Below the pieces are notes generated by a model. The model had not been told where the DNA came from and ran no database searches. It saw only the letters and a list, made by a program, of their open reading frames with translations. The translations under genes and the position numbers were made by a program. Positions 23,910 through 33,200 of a DNA stretch of 39,862 bases are shown here, in pieces (the stretch's first letter is position 1; the number at the start of each line of letters is the position of its first letter). The stretch lies in the NCBI GenBank assembly GCA_005789975.1, contig SXWC01000137.1:1-39862 (forward strand). The letters are read 5' to 3'. This stretch comes from Planctomycetaceae bacterium (lineage in GTDB: Bacteria > Planctomycetota > Planctomycetia > Pirellulales > UBA1268).

Positions 23910-25919
23910 CTAGATCGTGAACCGGGATACCTCCTCCTTGAGGTCGCCGACGGCCTCGCGGAGGTGGACCGTGGCGCCGTTGAAATCGTTGAGCGACGAG
24001 GCGGTGCGGGTGGCCCCCTCGGCGAGCCGGATCATCGCCTCGCGAATCTGCTCGGCGCCCTGGGATTGTGCCCGCATGCCCTCGGTCACCTGCCCGAACC
24101 GGCCCGAGATGCCCTGCACGGCCGTGATGATCTCCCCGAGCTTGGAAGCCACGTCGCCGATCTCGCGGACGCCCGTCCGCACCTGTTCGGCAAACTTGTC
24201 CATCTCCATCACGCCGGCCGACACGCTGTATTGCATCTCCTTGACCATCCGCTCGATGTCGAGGGAGGCGACCGCAGTCTGATCGGCCAGGCGGCGGATC
24301 TCGCGGGCCACGACGAGGAACCCGAGGCCGTACTCGCCCGCCTTCTCCGCCTCGATGGCGGCGTTGATCGAGAGCAGGTTGGTCTGATCGGCCACCTTGG
24401 TGATCGTCGTCACGGCCAGGTTGATGTTCGCGGCCCGTTCGCTGATGACGGCCAGCTTGGCGCCGAAGGAGGAGGTGCTCTCGGCCAGCTGCCGCATCGT
24501 GCCGTCCATCCCGACGAGGTTGACGCGGCCGGCGGCCGCCATCTTGCCGGTGTGGCCGGCCATGTCGTTGACCTCCGTCATCGTGCGAAGAAGTTCCTGG
24601 CTCGTGACGGAGATCTGCTTGACGGCCGCCACGGCCTGGCTGGTGGAGGCCCCGTAGTCGGTGATCACCTGCTGCTGTTCGCTCGCCGTGGCCTGGATCG
24701 CCGTCGCCGTCGAGATCAGGGCGACCGACGAGTGCTGGATCCGGCCGATGAGGCCGCGGAGGTCGTTGGTCATGGTCTGGATCGCCGCGAGCAGGGCGCC
24801 GGTCTCGTCGTCGGAGGTGCTGCCCACGTCGGCGCGGAGGTCGCCGCCCGCCACCTGGTTGGCGACGGCGACAGCCGTGCGGATCGGCGTGGAGATCGTG
24901 CGGGCGACCACGAGCGCGGCCGCCGTCACCCCGAGGATGGTGGCCAACGACAGTCCGATCACGGCGAGCCGCTGAAAGCGGACGAGGCCGAACGCCTCGC
25001 TGGCATCCTGTTTGACGACCAGGCCCCAGCGGAAGCTCGGCACGTAGCACCAGGCTGCTGCGACGTCGGTGCCGCGGTAGTCGGCCGTCTGGCCGTAGCC
25101 GCGTTCCCCCGCCGCGGCCCTCTGCGCGGCGGTCGCCTGTTGGGAGTCGAGCGGAATGCGCATGCGAAACGCGGCGTTCGCCGCATGCCGCAGCGGCGTG
25201 GTGATCATCACGGCGTTGCCGGTGAGTTCGCCCGCGACGATTTCGCCGGTGTCACCGAGTCCGGTCAGGTCGGAGAGCATCTTCCAGACCCGCTGCGTCC
25301 CGATTCCGAGGGCCAGCACGCCGCTCACGCGGCCCTCGTCGAACACCGGGCAGGTGACGAAGGCGAGGGGCGTGGCCGATTTGCCATAGGGCTGAAACGC
25401 CGACAGGTCCGACTGCAGCAGGGTTCTGGCCCGATCGAAGCCCGCCGCCAGTTCGGACGAGGCCAGCATGCCGCTCGTCAGCGGAGCGCCGCAGGGGATG
25501 GCGTCCCCGAGGGAGAAGATCACGCGGCCGTCGGCGTCGATGAGCAGCAGGTCGGCGTAGTCGAACGCCTTGGCGACGTATTGGAAATAGTCACGAAACG
25601 AGCCCCCCTTGGGCCCCAGGGCAGCGGTCGACTCGCAGGCGGAGAGCTCGCGGACGGCCTCGACGAACGTCGGCCCACGGGCGAAGGCGGCGCCGTCACG
25701 AACGCGTTCCGATGCATAGACCTCGAGTTCGTTGGCCTTGCCGGCCGCGATCTGCACGAGGTTGTCCCGCACCGACTTCTCGAGCGCGGTCGCGGCGATC
25801 CTGGCGGTGATCGCCGTGAGGATCGCGCACGGGATCAGCGCGATCACCAGAAACCAGAAGAGGAGACGGCCGGCGATCGACCGCCGCAGGCTGCCGTGGC
25901 CGTCGGTCAAGCCGCTCAT
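23910..25919 (-). CDS. wspA: Methyl-accepting chemoreceptor (WspA)
   Basis: This 669-aa membrane receptor feeds the Wsp kinase. TM1 is about 18-40 ([19 protein letters not shown]). The periplasmic sensor (about 41-315) has a Cache-like look, with [20 protein letters not shown] and [22 protein letters not shown]2 is about 317-339, HAMP about 337-390, and the signalling hairpin extends to the end. The tip [20 protein letters not shown] (510-529) and the following [10 protein letters not shown] match the WspA subgroup more than flagellar receptors. The ATG at 25919 overlaps the stop of the upstream UrtA-like gene. The tight coupling suggests the binding protein supplies its ligand signal (inference). 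Confidence 0.92.
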   Translation of the reverse strand: MSGLTDGHGSLRRSIAGRLLFWFLVIALIPCAILTAITARIAATALEKSVRDNLVQIAAGKANELEVYASERVRDGAAFARGPTFVEAVRELSACESTAALGPKGGSFRDYFQYVAKAFDYADLLLIDADGRVIFSLGDAIPCGAPLTSGMLASSELAAGFDRARTLLQSDLSAFQPYGKSATPLAFVTCPVFDEGRVSGVLALGIGTQRVWKMLSDLTGLGDTGEIVAGELTGNAVMITTPLRHAANAAFRMRIPLDSQQATAAQRAAAGERGYGQTADYRGTDVAAAWCYVPSFRWGLVVKQDASEAFGLVRFQRLAVIGLSLATILGVTAAALVVARTISTPIRTAVAVANQVAGGDLRADVGSTSDDETGALLAAIQTMTNDLRGLIGRIQHSSVALISTATAIQATASEQQQVITDYGASTSQAVAAVKQISVTSQELLRTMTEVNDMAGHTGKMAAAGRVNLVGMDGTMRQLAESTSSFGAKLAVISERAANINLAVTTITKVADQTNLLSINAAIEAEKAGEYGLGFLVVAREIRRLADQTAVASLDIERMVKEMQYSVSAGVMEMDKFAEQVRTGVREIGDVASKLGEIITAVQGISGRFGQVTEGMRAQSQGAEQIREAMIRLAEGATRTASSLNDFNGATVHLREAVGDLKEEVSRFTI

Positions 25920-27277
25920 CGCGAGGCCTCCGGCAAGGCGAGGCGGACCGTCGGGGTTTTCGCCGGATTGGCCCACTGCCCGCCCCAGGCCCGTTGCAGA
26001 TCGGTGACGAAAGCCTCCCATTCGGAACGCGAACGCGAGATCGGAAACGGCACCGGACGCACCGCCGTGCGACTCGTCCAGACGATGTCGAACTGCCCGT
26101 CGGCGCGAACCCGGCCGATGAACACCGGTCGCCACGTGTGCTGGGTTTCGGGGTCGATGGCGATGATGCCCTCCGGCGCGTTCATGCTCTGGTGGCGCAT
26201 CGAGTTGCGAACGGGCCTCACGTCGGCCGACTCCGCCTCGCGGACGGCCTGCGCCCACAGGTGGACGCTGTCATACGCCGCCACCATCACGTCCGACGTC
26301 GTACGGTCGCCGCCGTAGCGGGCCTTGAAGGCCCTGACGAACGCCAGGTTCTCCGGCCGTTCGATGCTCTGGAAGTAGTTCCAGGCGGCATAGTTGCCCG
26401 TCATGTCCACGGCGGCCGGGCCCCGCAGTTCGTTTTCCGCCACTGCGAAGGTCACGATCGGCGTCGTCTCGGGCAGCAGGCCGGCGGCGCGGACGGCCCG
26501 GGCGAAGGGGAGCGCGGAGTCGCCCACGACCGTGCTCAGGATCACGTCGGGCTGCGCCGCGGCGATCTGGGCCGCGAGCGTGTCGGCCTCGGTGCTGCCG
26601 AAGGGGAGATAGGCCTCGCCCACCAGTTTCGCATCGAGTCCTGCGATCTGATCGGCGGCGATTTGGTTGACGCAATGGGGCCAGATGTAGTCGGAACCCA
26701 CCAGGAAGAAACGGCGGGCCTGCAGCGTATCGTGGCACCACTGAACGGCGGGGGTGATCTGCTGGTTGGGCGCGGCCCCGGTGTAGATGATGTTCGGCGA
26801 CAGTTCGAGGCCTTCGTAGGCCATGGGATAGACCAGCAGGTGGTCGTGCGCCTCGACGACCGGCAGCACGTTCTTGCGGCAGGCACTGGTCCAGCAGCCG
26901 AAGATCACCCCGGCCCCATGCTCCCTGATCAACGACTCCGCCTGCCTCGCAAAGGTCGGCCCATCGGAGGCGCCGTCCGCGATCACCCACCGGATCGGGC
27001 GTCCCAGCAAGCCGCCCCGGCGGTTGAGTTCCTCCAGGGCGAGCACCTCGGCGTCGATCATCGAACGCTCGCTGACCGCCATCGGTCCGGTCTGCGAGTG
27101 GAGGATGCCGACCACGATCGGCTGCCGCACGAGTAGCCAGCGATCGAGGACGAGCCAACCGCCCGGGACAATCGCCGCGAGAATCAAAAGCAGGATCCAG
27201 TTCGCGATGCGGCCCGACCTGGCGGGATCGCCGCGGCGAATGGTCGTCACGATGGCTGGGGATTTCGTGGCGTGCAT
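25916..27277 (-). CDS. Membrane-anchored UrtA-like periplasmic ligand-binding protein
   Basis: This 453-aa type I periplasmic binding protein belongs to the urea/short-chain amide family. A transmembrane anchor lies at about 24-44 ([21 protein letters not shown]), with no lipobox. The binding domain starts [16 protein letters not shown] and carries UrtA-like segments: [48 protein letters not shown] and [20 protein letters not shown]. No permease or ATPase genes (urtB-E) are near. It is the first gene of the wsp operon and overlaps wspA by ATGA. ATG 27277 is chosen because it puts the anchor near the N-terminus; an upstream TTG at 27334 is less likely. The likely job is presenting ligand to WspA. 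Confidence 0.85.
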   Translation of the reverse strand: MHATKSPAIVTTIRRGDPARSGRIANWILLLILAAIVPGGWLVLDRWLLVRQPIVVGILHSQTGPMAVSERSMIDAEVLALEELNRRGGLLGRPIRWVIADGASDGPTFARQAESLIREHGAGVIFGCWTSACRKNVLPVVEAHDHLLVYPMAYEGLELSPNIIYTGAAPNQQITPAVQWCHDTLQARRFFLVGSDYIWPHCVNQIAADQIAGLDAKLVGEAYLPFGSTEADTLAAQIAAAQPDVILSTVVGDSALPFARAVRAAGLLPETTPIVTFAVAENELRGPAAVDMTGNYAAWNYFQSIERPENLAFVRAFKARYGGDRTTSDVMVAAYDSVHLWAQAVREAESADVRPVRNSMRHQSMNAPEGIIAIDPETQHTWRPVFIGRVRADGQFDIVWTSRTAVRPVPFPISRSRSEWEAFVTDLQRAWGGQWANPAKTPTVRLALPEASR

Positions 27278-27650
27278 GGCGGGCGGTGAAGAGGGGGCTG
27301 CGGGCGGCCGCTCGCATCGGGGCCGCTCCTGCAATCTTTGTCCATCTTTCCCGACCGGGCGACACGCCGGTCAAAAAACCGTTGGTTTCGGCAGGATCGT
27401 GCCGTTTTTCGCGGCCGGAGCCGGCGGCGTGATCGCTGAAATCGGCGGAATCGCTGCAGATGGCCCGGGACGGACCGTGGCGGGACCCGCCCTGGTCTTG
27501 GGGGGGCATGTCCGCGGTTGCTGGCCTCGCGACGCCGGATGGGGTATATCAATGCGGGGCCGCAGACCGCGGCAGGATGCCGGTCTGCCCAACGAAGGAC
27601 CGCGCGAGTCTGGTCGGAACGCACCCTCCGCGGCGTTGAAGGAACGACCT
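27278..27650. promoter_or_regulatory. 373-bp divergent control region between the wsp operon and the AAA+ activator
   Basis: No gene is supported here. Three small stems lie close together: GACCGG/CCGGTC (27353-27372), AAACC/GGTTT (27376-27388) and CGGCA/TGCCG (27389-27404). On the plus strand the last is followed by five Ts. On the minus strand the middle one runs into six Ts, as a weak intrinsic terminator or attenuator would. An AT-rich TATATC lies at 27545-27550. A CGGCACG...TGC string on the minus strand resembles a sigma54 site but has spacing one base short. Confidence 0.45.
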
Positions 27651-28823
27651 ATGAAATCCCTGGCCGGGAAGTCGCGTGGAACGGACGCGGTCGAGCGGAT
27701 CATCGGCATCTCGCCCTGGGCCGAACAGGTCCGGCGATCGATCGAGTTGGTCGCGGTGCACCAGTCGAGCGTGCTCATTCTGGGGCCCAGCGGCACCGGC
27801 AAGGAGTTGATCGCACGGGCGATCCATGCGTGCAGCACCCGCTCGACGAAGCCGTTCATCCCGGTTGACTGTGCCGTCACCACCGGGACGTTGTTTGCGA
27901 GCCACATGTTCGGCCACGTGAAGGGTTCCTTCACGGGAGCCACGTCCTCCACGCTCGGCTGCTTCCGCGCCGCTGACACCGGCACGATCTTTCTCGACGA
28001 GATCGGGGAGATGGAGCTGGAGCTCCAGGCCAAACTGCTGCGGGTCCTGCAGCAGCGCGTCGTGGTGCCCGTCGGCAGCCATCAGGAACTTCCCGTCGAC
28101 GTCCGCGTCTTGGCCGCGACCAATCGCGATCTGTCTTCCGAGGTCCAAGAAGGCCGATTTCGGGAAGACCTTTTCTACAGGCTGAATGTCGTCGCCATTC
28201 GCACGATCCCGCTGCGGGAGCGGATCGAGGACGTGCCCGTGCTGGCCGCGCGATACCTCGCCGAACTCGCCGCCCGCCATGGCATGCCGATGTGCACGCT
28301 GTCTGCCGACTCGATCGAATTGCTGCAGCAGTACAACTGGCCGGGGAATGTTCGCGAACTGGAAAACGTCCTCGAACGGGCCGTGATGTTCTCGTCGGGC
28401 GATCAGATCGATCCAGACGCGCTCAACGGCCTGATGCTGCCCGGCAAGGATGCAGAGTCGTCCCCGGGCGGCTTGGGCGGACAGATTGCGATCGCCGCCT
28501 CCCGGGGCATCGTGTCGCCGACACCGCTGGCCGGGGTTTATCGGGTCGAGCCCAAGATCATGCCCGCCGCGGCTCCGGCGGCGCCACCGCAGGCAGCCAC
28601 CGAGGCAGCACCCCGGATGTCACCGCAGGCGACCGGTGAGGACGCAGCCGAGGCCGATCTGTGGCCTACGCTCGCCGACGTGGAGCGGTTGCACCTCGAG
28701 CGAACCCTGACGGCGACCATGCAGAACAAGTCGCTCGCGGCCAAGATGCTGGGCATCGACCGCTCCGTGCTGAGGCGGAAGCTGCAGCGGTACGGGCTCG
28801 ACGACTCGACTGCGGAAGAATGA
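27651..28823 (+). CDS. Sigma54-activator-like AAA+ transcription regulator without receiver
   Basis: This 390-aa protein has an AAA+ domain (about 15-245) and a Fis-type helix-turn-helix at the C-terminus (LAAKMLGIDRSVLRRKLQRYGL). Walker A is GPSGTGKE (45-52) and Walker B is GTIFLDEIGEM (111-121). ATNRD and GRFREDLFYRLNV, with likely arginine fingers, follow. There is no N-terminal receiver or ligand domain. The sigma54-contact loop reads FGHVKGSFTGA, not the usual FGHEKGAFTGA, so two positions differ. Activity with sigma54 is therefore uncertain. ATG 27651 has a GAAGGA ribosome binding site. It is divergent from the wsp operon and may regulate it (inference). A Pro/Ala-rich linker precedes the helix-turn-helix. 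Confidence 0.87.
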   Translation: MKSLAGKSRGTDAVERIIGISPWAEQVRRSIELVAVHQSSVLILGPSGTGKELIARAIHACSTRSTKPFIPVDCAVTTGTLFASHMFGHVKGSFTGATSSTLGCFRAADTGTIFLDEIGEMELELQAKLLRVLQQRVVVPVGSHQELPVDVRVLAATNRDLSSEVQEGRFREDLFYRLNVVAIRTIPLRERIEDVPVLAARYLAELAARHGMPMCTLSADSIELLQQYNWPGNVRELENVLERAVMFSSGDQIDPDALNGLMLPGKDAESSPGGLGGQIAIAASRGIVSPTPLAGVYRVEPKIMPAAAPAAPPQAATEAAPRMSPQATGEDAAEADLWPTLADVERLHLERTLTATMQNKSLAAKMLGIDRSVLRRKLQRYGLDDSTAEE

Positions 28824-28830
28824 CCGGCCT

Positions 28831-29682
28831 TCAACCGGCCTTGGCTCGGATGACGGTCGCGTCCTCTTCCGGCACCCGGAGCCGCAGCGTGGCCGCCGCG
28901 GGTGGAGCCCGGCGCTCCTGAGCGAAGCCGCGGGATCCGCTGGCCAGGAACGCCGCGAGATGCCCCGCCGGCCCGCCGCCGAAGTCCTTCCGGAGAACGT
29001 CGAGGACCTCCTTCCAGGGAAGTCCACGGCGATAGATCACCCGGTAGGCGGCCTTGAGTTCGGCGATATCGTCCGCGGAGTGCCCGCTGCGTCGCAGGCC
29101 CACGACATTGAGGCCGACGATGCAGCCGCTCTGGCCGTCGACGAGCATGTAGGGCGGGACATCCTGGACGATGCGGGCGTGGCCGCCCACCATGGCGAGC
29201 CGGCCGATGCGGCAGAACTGGTGAACGGCGACGGCCCCCGAGACGAAGGCCCGGTCTTCGACGACGACATGTCCGCCGAGAAGAGCGGCGTTGGCGCAGA
29301 TGCAGTTGCTTCCGACCACCACGTCGTGCCCGAGGTGCCCGCCGGCCATCACGTAGTTGTGGCTGCCCACGGTGGTGGCCGCCTCGGGCTTGAGGGCCCT
29401 GTGCACCGTGACGTGTTCGCGGAAGACGTTGTGGTCCCCGATGACCACGCGGCCAACCTGCTGGGGCCGGGCCGTGTGCTGCGGAGCGCCGCCGATCACG
29501 GCGTGTTCCCCGAACTCGTTGTGACATCCCGCGGTCACGCCCGATTTCACGACGGCGCCGCTGGCGACGGTGCAGAAGTCACCGATTTCCGCATCCGCCT
29601 CGACCGTCGCGAAGGCGCCGATCTTCACACCGACCCCGAGGCGTGCATCCGGACTCACAACGGCCAGCGGATGGATGCTCAC
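28831..29682 (-). CDS. lpxA: Acyl-ACP--UDP-N-acetylglucosamine O-acyltransferase
   Basis: LpxA catalyses the first step of lipid A synthesis. This 283-aa protein has the left-handed beta-helix hexapeptide repeats (ARLGVGVKIGAF, DAEIGDFCTVASG) and family motifs EFGEHAVIGGAPQH, FREHVTVHRA, and NYVMAGGHLGHDV with the likely catalytic His. VGLNVVGLRRSGHS leads into the helical C-terminus. It starts at GTG 29682 with GAGG upstream; there is no ATG at this position. The C-terminal tail beyond about residue 245 is low in complexity. It ends seven bases from the converging AAA+ regulator. With the LptG-like gene it supports an LPS-bearing outer membrane. Confidence 0.92.
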   Translation of the reverse strand: MSIHPLAVVSPDARLGVGVKIGAFATVEADAEIGDFCTVASGAVVKSGVTAGCHNEFGEHAVIGGAPQHTARPQQVGRVVIGDHNVFREHVTVHRALKPEAATTVGSHNYVMAGGHLGHDVVVGSNCICANAALLGGHVVVEDRAFVSGAVAVHQFCRIGRLAMVGGHARIVQDVPPYMLVDGQSGCIVGLNVVGLRRSGHSADDIAELKAAYRVIYRRGLPWKEVLDVLRKDFGGGPAGHLAAFLASGSRGFAQERRAPPAAATLRLRVPEEDATVIRAKAG

Positions 29683-29817
29683 GGCGTGCCTCGCGGGGGA
29701 GAAACGACAAGGGGGCTCGGTGGTTTATCGGCCTGTGTGAGGCGTGGATTCAATGCCAGTTTCACGCCGCCGGGAGAGGCTTCCCCATCTTCCCGGCCTT
29801 GCCATCCGCCGCGAAGC

Positions 29818-29852
29818 CCCCGGCTTTCCGTGGCGAGCCGGGGCCCTATACT
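29818..29852 (+). promoter_or_regulatory. Possible promoter with overlapping inverted repeat
   Basis: A -10-like TATACT lies at 29847-29852, about 80 bases before the small TPR gene. Just upstream, CCCCGGCT (29818-29825) and AGCCGGGG (29836-29843) form a perfect 8-bp inverted repeat covering the expected -35 and spacer. A good -35 hexamer was not found. It may be an operator, or a hairpin unrelated to transcription. Confidence 0.3.
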
Positions 29853-29930
29853 GCGTGACCGTGCCGATGCCCTGACGGAAACTTGTTGCTGCGGGCCCGC
29901 ATCGGCCTCCCTGCCGGAAAGGATCGATCG

Positions 29931-30242
29931 ATGGCCTCGCCTGACGAACGCTATGCCGATGCCGAGAAGATCAAGGATGCGGGCGACCTGGCCGGGGCGG
30001 TGGCCGCACTGGAAGCCGTCGTCGCCGATGAACCCACCTTCGCCCTGGCCCACTCGGCCCTGGCAGCTTGGTGCACCCGCCTGGAGCGGCATCAGGAAGC
30101 CGTCCGTCATGCCCGCCGCGTCGTGGAGCTCGAGCCCCAGGAGGCGTTCAGCTACACGGCCCTCAGCGTGGCCTGCATGCGGGCCGGCCTGATTCCGGAG
30201 GCTGAGGACGCCCTGGCCCGTGCGCGGATGCTGCAGGGCTAG
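29931..30242 (+). CDS. Small TPR-repeat protein
   Basis: This 103-aa cytoplasmic protein consists of about three tetratricopeptide-like helical pairs. The motif AEKIKDAGDLAGAVAALEAV is followed by PTFALAHSALAAWCTRLERH and by PQEAFSYTALSVACMRAGLI. The start ATG at 29931 has a GGAAAGGA ribosome binding site. Short solo TPR proteins of this kind probably act as protein-binding modules; no partner is evident. It converges on the 1465-aa TPR protein, with 14 bases between the stops. Confidence 0.82.
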   Translation: MASPDERYADAEKIKDAGDLAGAVAALEAVVADEPTFALAHSALAAWCTRLERHQEAVRHARRVVELEPQEAFSYTALSVACMRAGLIPEAEDALARARMLQG

Positions 30243-30256
30243 AAAGCCGACGGGGG

Positions 30257-33200
30257 TCAGTCCCCTGTTTTCGGCGAATCCGGCGGCTGAATGTCCAGTG
30301 CCGTTTCGAGTTCGCCGAGCATCTGCCGTTCGTCGGGCGAGAGCCTCGCGGCCGTCAGGCCGCGTCTGCGGCCCAGTTCCAGCGTGCTCCGTGCCCCGGC
30401 TTCGTCGCCGCTGCGAAACTGGGCCCACGCCAGGTGCAGATGCTTGACGTCCGACGGCTGGAGCAGGGCCTCCCGCAGGTCGGCCACCGCCTCGGCGTTT
30501 TTGCCGGCTTCAAGCCGCACCATGCCCCGGGTGTCGAGGAGATCGGGAAGCGGACCGAGTTCGGCGATTGCCTGGTCGATCAACTTCTCGGCTTCGCCGA
30601 TGGTCTCCGGCTTTGCCAGATAAAAAGCCAGGTTGTTGGAGACGATCGCCCTCTGCATCGAAGTCAGGTCGTCTTTGGAGAGCAGGTTGCGATACACCGT
30701 CTCGGCTTCCTGCCGACGGTCCTCGAGACTCAGCACCTCCGCCTCGAGCAGTTGCACGACGATCGATCCAGGATCGAGCCGTTTTGCCTTGGCGATCCAG
30801 GGGGTGATCCTCGGGACGAGCGACTCGGGAGCATCCTGGCCGCGAATCACCTGGACCGCCGTTCCCAGCAGACGTTCCAGGGGGATGTCGTCGCGGCGTG
30901 ATTCGAGCAGGTCGAGCGCATCGTCCCCGCGCTTCTGACGACCCAGAAACTCCGCCCGTGCGACCACGCCCTCGAACGCCAGATCGGCGTATTGGGCAAA
31001 GACCTTGTCGGCGGCCTTCGGAAAGCCGAGCTGCTCCATCAAAGTTGCCACCGCATTGAGCTGGGCCGGCTGGTCTCCGGAGACGATCCCGCCCGGCATG
31101 AGTTTGCGTGCCGCCTCTGTCGCAAGTTTGCGGTCCTTGTCCGCGATCGCCAGCTTGGCTTCCAGCGCGATGGTGATGGCCGAGTCAGGGCTCGCCTTCT
31201 GAAGCCTGGTCAGCCATGGCCGGGCGGTCGATACTTCGCCGTGGTCGAGGAGTTTTTCGACGAGCATGGCGATGTAAGCCGGGGGCGCGGAGGGGCCGGC
31301 CACGATCGACACGAGCTGGTTGCGGCACTCCTCCCATTCCCCGACCCTCTCGAGGAGTTGTGCCCGCATGATCCGTTGGCCGATCGACAACGGCTCCTTC
31401 CGCTCCAGGTCGCCCAGCACGGTGATGGCCTGCTTCCAGCTCGCCGGTTCCGGCCTCTTGGCGAGGAGCCTGATCTCGAGTGCGGCGTCCTCGGCCGTGA
31501 TGTCTCCGCGGTCGTCCACATTCTGCCGGAGGAGCGATATCGCCTCCTGCATGTCGCGGAACGTGCCCTTCTCCGCGATCAGTTCGGCAAGCGACCTGCG
31601 GGCCCATGCCTTCTCCGTCAGGTCCGTGGCGGACGTGCCCGGTGCAGCGATGATCGAGCGGAGCGTCTCCCGCGCCGGACCGAGACGGCCGCAACGGATG
31701 AAAAACGCCGCCAGCCCGTGGATCGCCTCCAGGTCGTTCGGGGCGATCCGGATCGCTTCCCCGAAGGCCTGTTCGGCGTCGTCGAGGCGGCCGACCATCT
31801 CATACCCCTGGCCGAGCACGAGCTGCCGCTTCGGTTCGGGCAGAAGTTCGGCTGCCTTGGCAAGCGTTCGTTCGGCGGCCTGCTTCTTTCCCGTGGCGAT
31901 CTGATGGGAAAAGAGGGCGAGCCAGACGTCGCCACGGTCCGGGGCCAGATCGGCGGCCCGCAGCAAGGTCTCGGTTGCCCGCTCCTGCTCGCCCGAACGA
32001 GCAAACACCTGCCCGAGCCACAACAGGTCGTCCGGATTCGTCGAACTCTTGCTGACGCTCCGTTCGGCAAAGGCGACGGCCTCATCGAAACGGCCGGCTT
32101 GGAGTTCGGCCTCCGCCGAGAGCCGCTCGAGGCCCTGTTCACCCGCCTTGCCCAGCGACGCCATCAGATCCAGCGCCTCCTGAAGCCGGTTGGCGGAATA
32201 GAGCATGGCGACGAGCCGGCGAGTCAGCGCGGGATTCGGCGGGCCGAGGGCGACCGCCTTCTTCAAGCGATCGATCGCCACGGATGGGTTGCCGCGAAGA
32301 GTCTCGATCTCCGCGAACAAGACCTGGATCTGGCCCCAGCCCGGCCGGTCGTTCTCCGCCTCGATGAGCAGGTTTCGGGCATCGTCGAGCGCCGCCGTGT
32401 CGGCCGGCGTCATACGGCCGGCGTCGTCCCCCGCCTCCTGACGCTTCCGGGCCGCTGAGCGGACCGCCGCGATCTTCACGCTTGCCTCGGCCACCCGGGC
32501 CCGGGCCGAGCCCGTACCGGCCGCCGCGGCGACCTTCGCGGCGGCTTCCTGTGACTTTTCGAGGTCGCCTCGACCGGTGGTGATTTCGAGGATGGCCTCC
32601 CAGGAGCGGATGTCCTGGGGCTTCCGCCGGGCAACCTCCTGCCACAGCCGCTCCGCCGATTCCAGGTCGCCCCGACTGAACGCGATTCCGGCGAGGGCCA
32701 CCAACACCCCGGCCGCCTGATCTTCATCCAGTGCGACTGCCCGCTTCTCGAGGCCGTCGAGTTCGGCCTTCGCGGATTCACCGCCGCGTGCCGCGGCAAT
32801 CTGCGCCTGGAGAATCAGCATGGTGGCGGTGTTGGCGATCCCGGTCGGCGTCCTGGCGATCACCCCGGCGGCCGCGTCCGGCCCCTCGACCCTGAGGGCC
32901 AGCGTGGCCAGTGCCGTCCACACCTGGGCGTCGGCCTTCTCGTCGGCGATCGACTCGAGCAACGCCCGCGCCGCCTCCGGCTCCCCTTTCTGCACCAGCG
33001 CATCGGCCCGCAGCAGCGAGATCTGTGTCGTGGTGATTTCGGGGGCCTGCTGCAGCAGGTCGAGGAGGGCATCGACACTGCTCCAATCCCGCTCGGCCGC
33101 CGGCCGCCCCACCTGCTGCTGCATCCGGAGTTGCAGCAGCGGATACCAGAGCTGGGGCACCGTGGGGAGCCGATCCGGCGGGATCGCCCGGGCGATCGAT

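Noticed and set aside
23964..26318. 784-codon open frame on the plus strand
   Set aside because: Antisense shadow of wspA, which has complete receptor motifs on the other strand.
27389..27404. Sigma54-like promoter CGGCACG...CTGC on the minus strand
   Set aside because: The distance between the GG and GC elements is one base shorter than required and the sequence is part of a hairpin.
30992..32458. 488-codon open frame on the plus strand
   Set aside because: Antisense shadow of the giant TPR gene.
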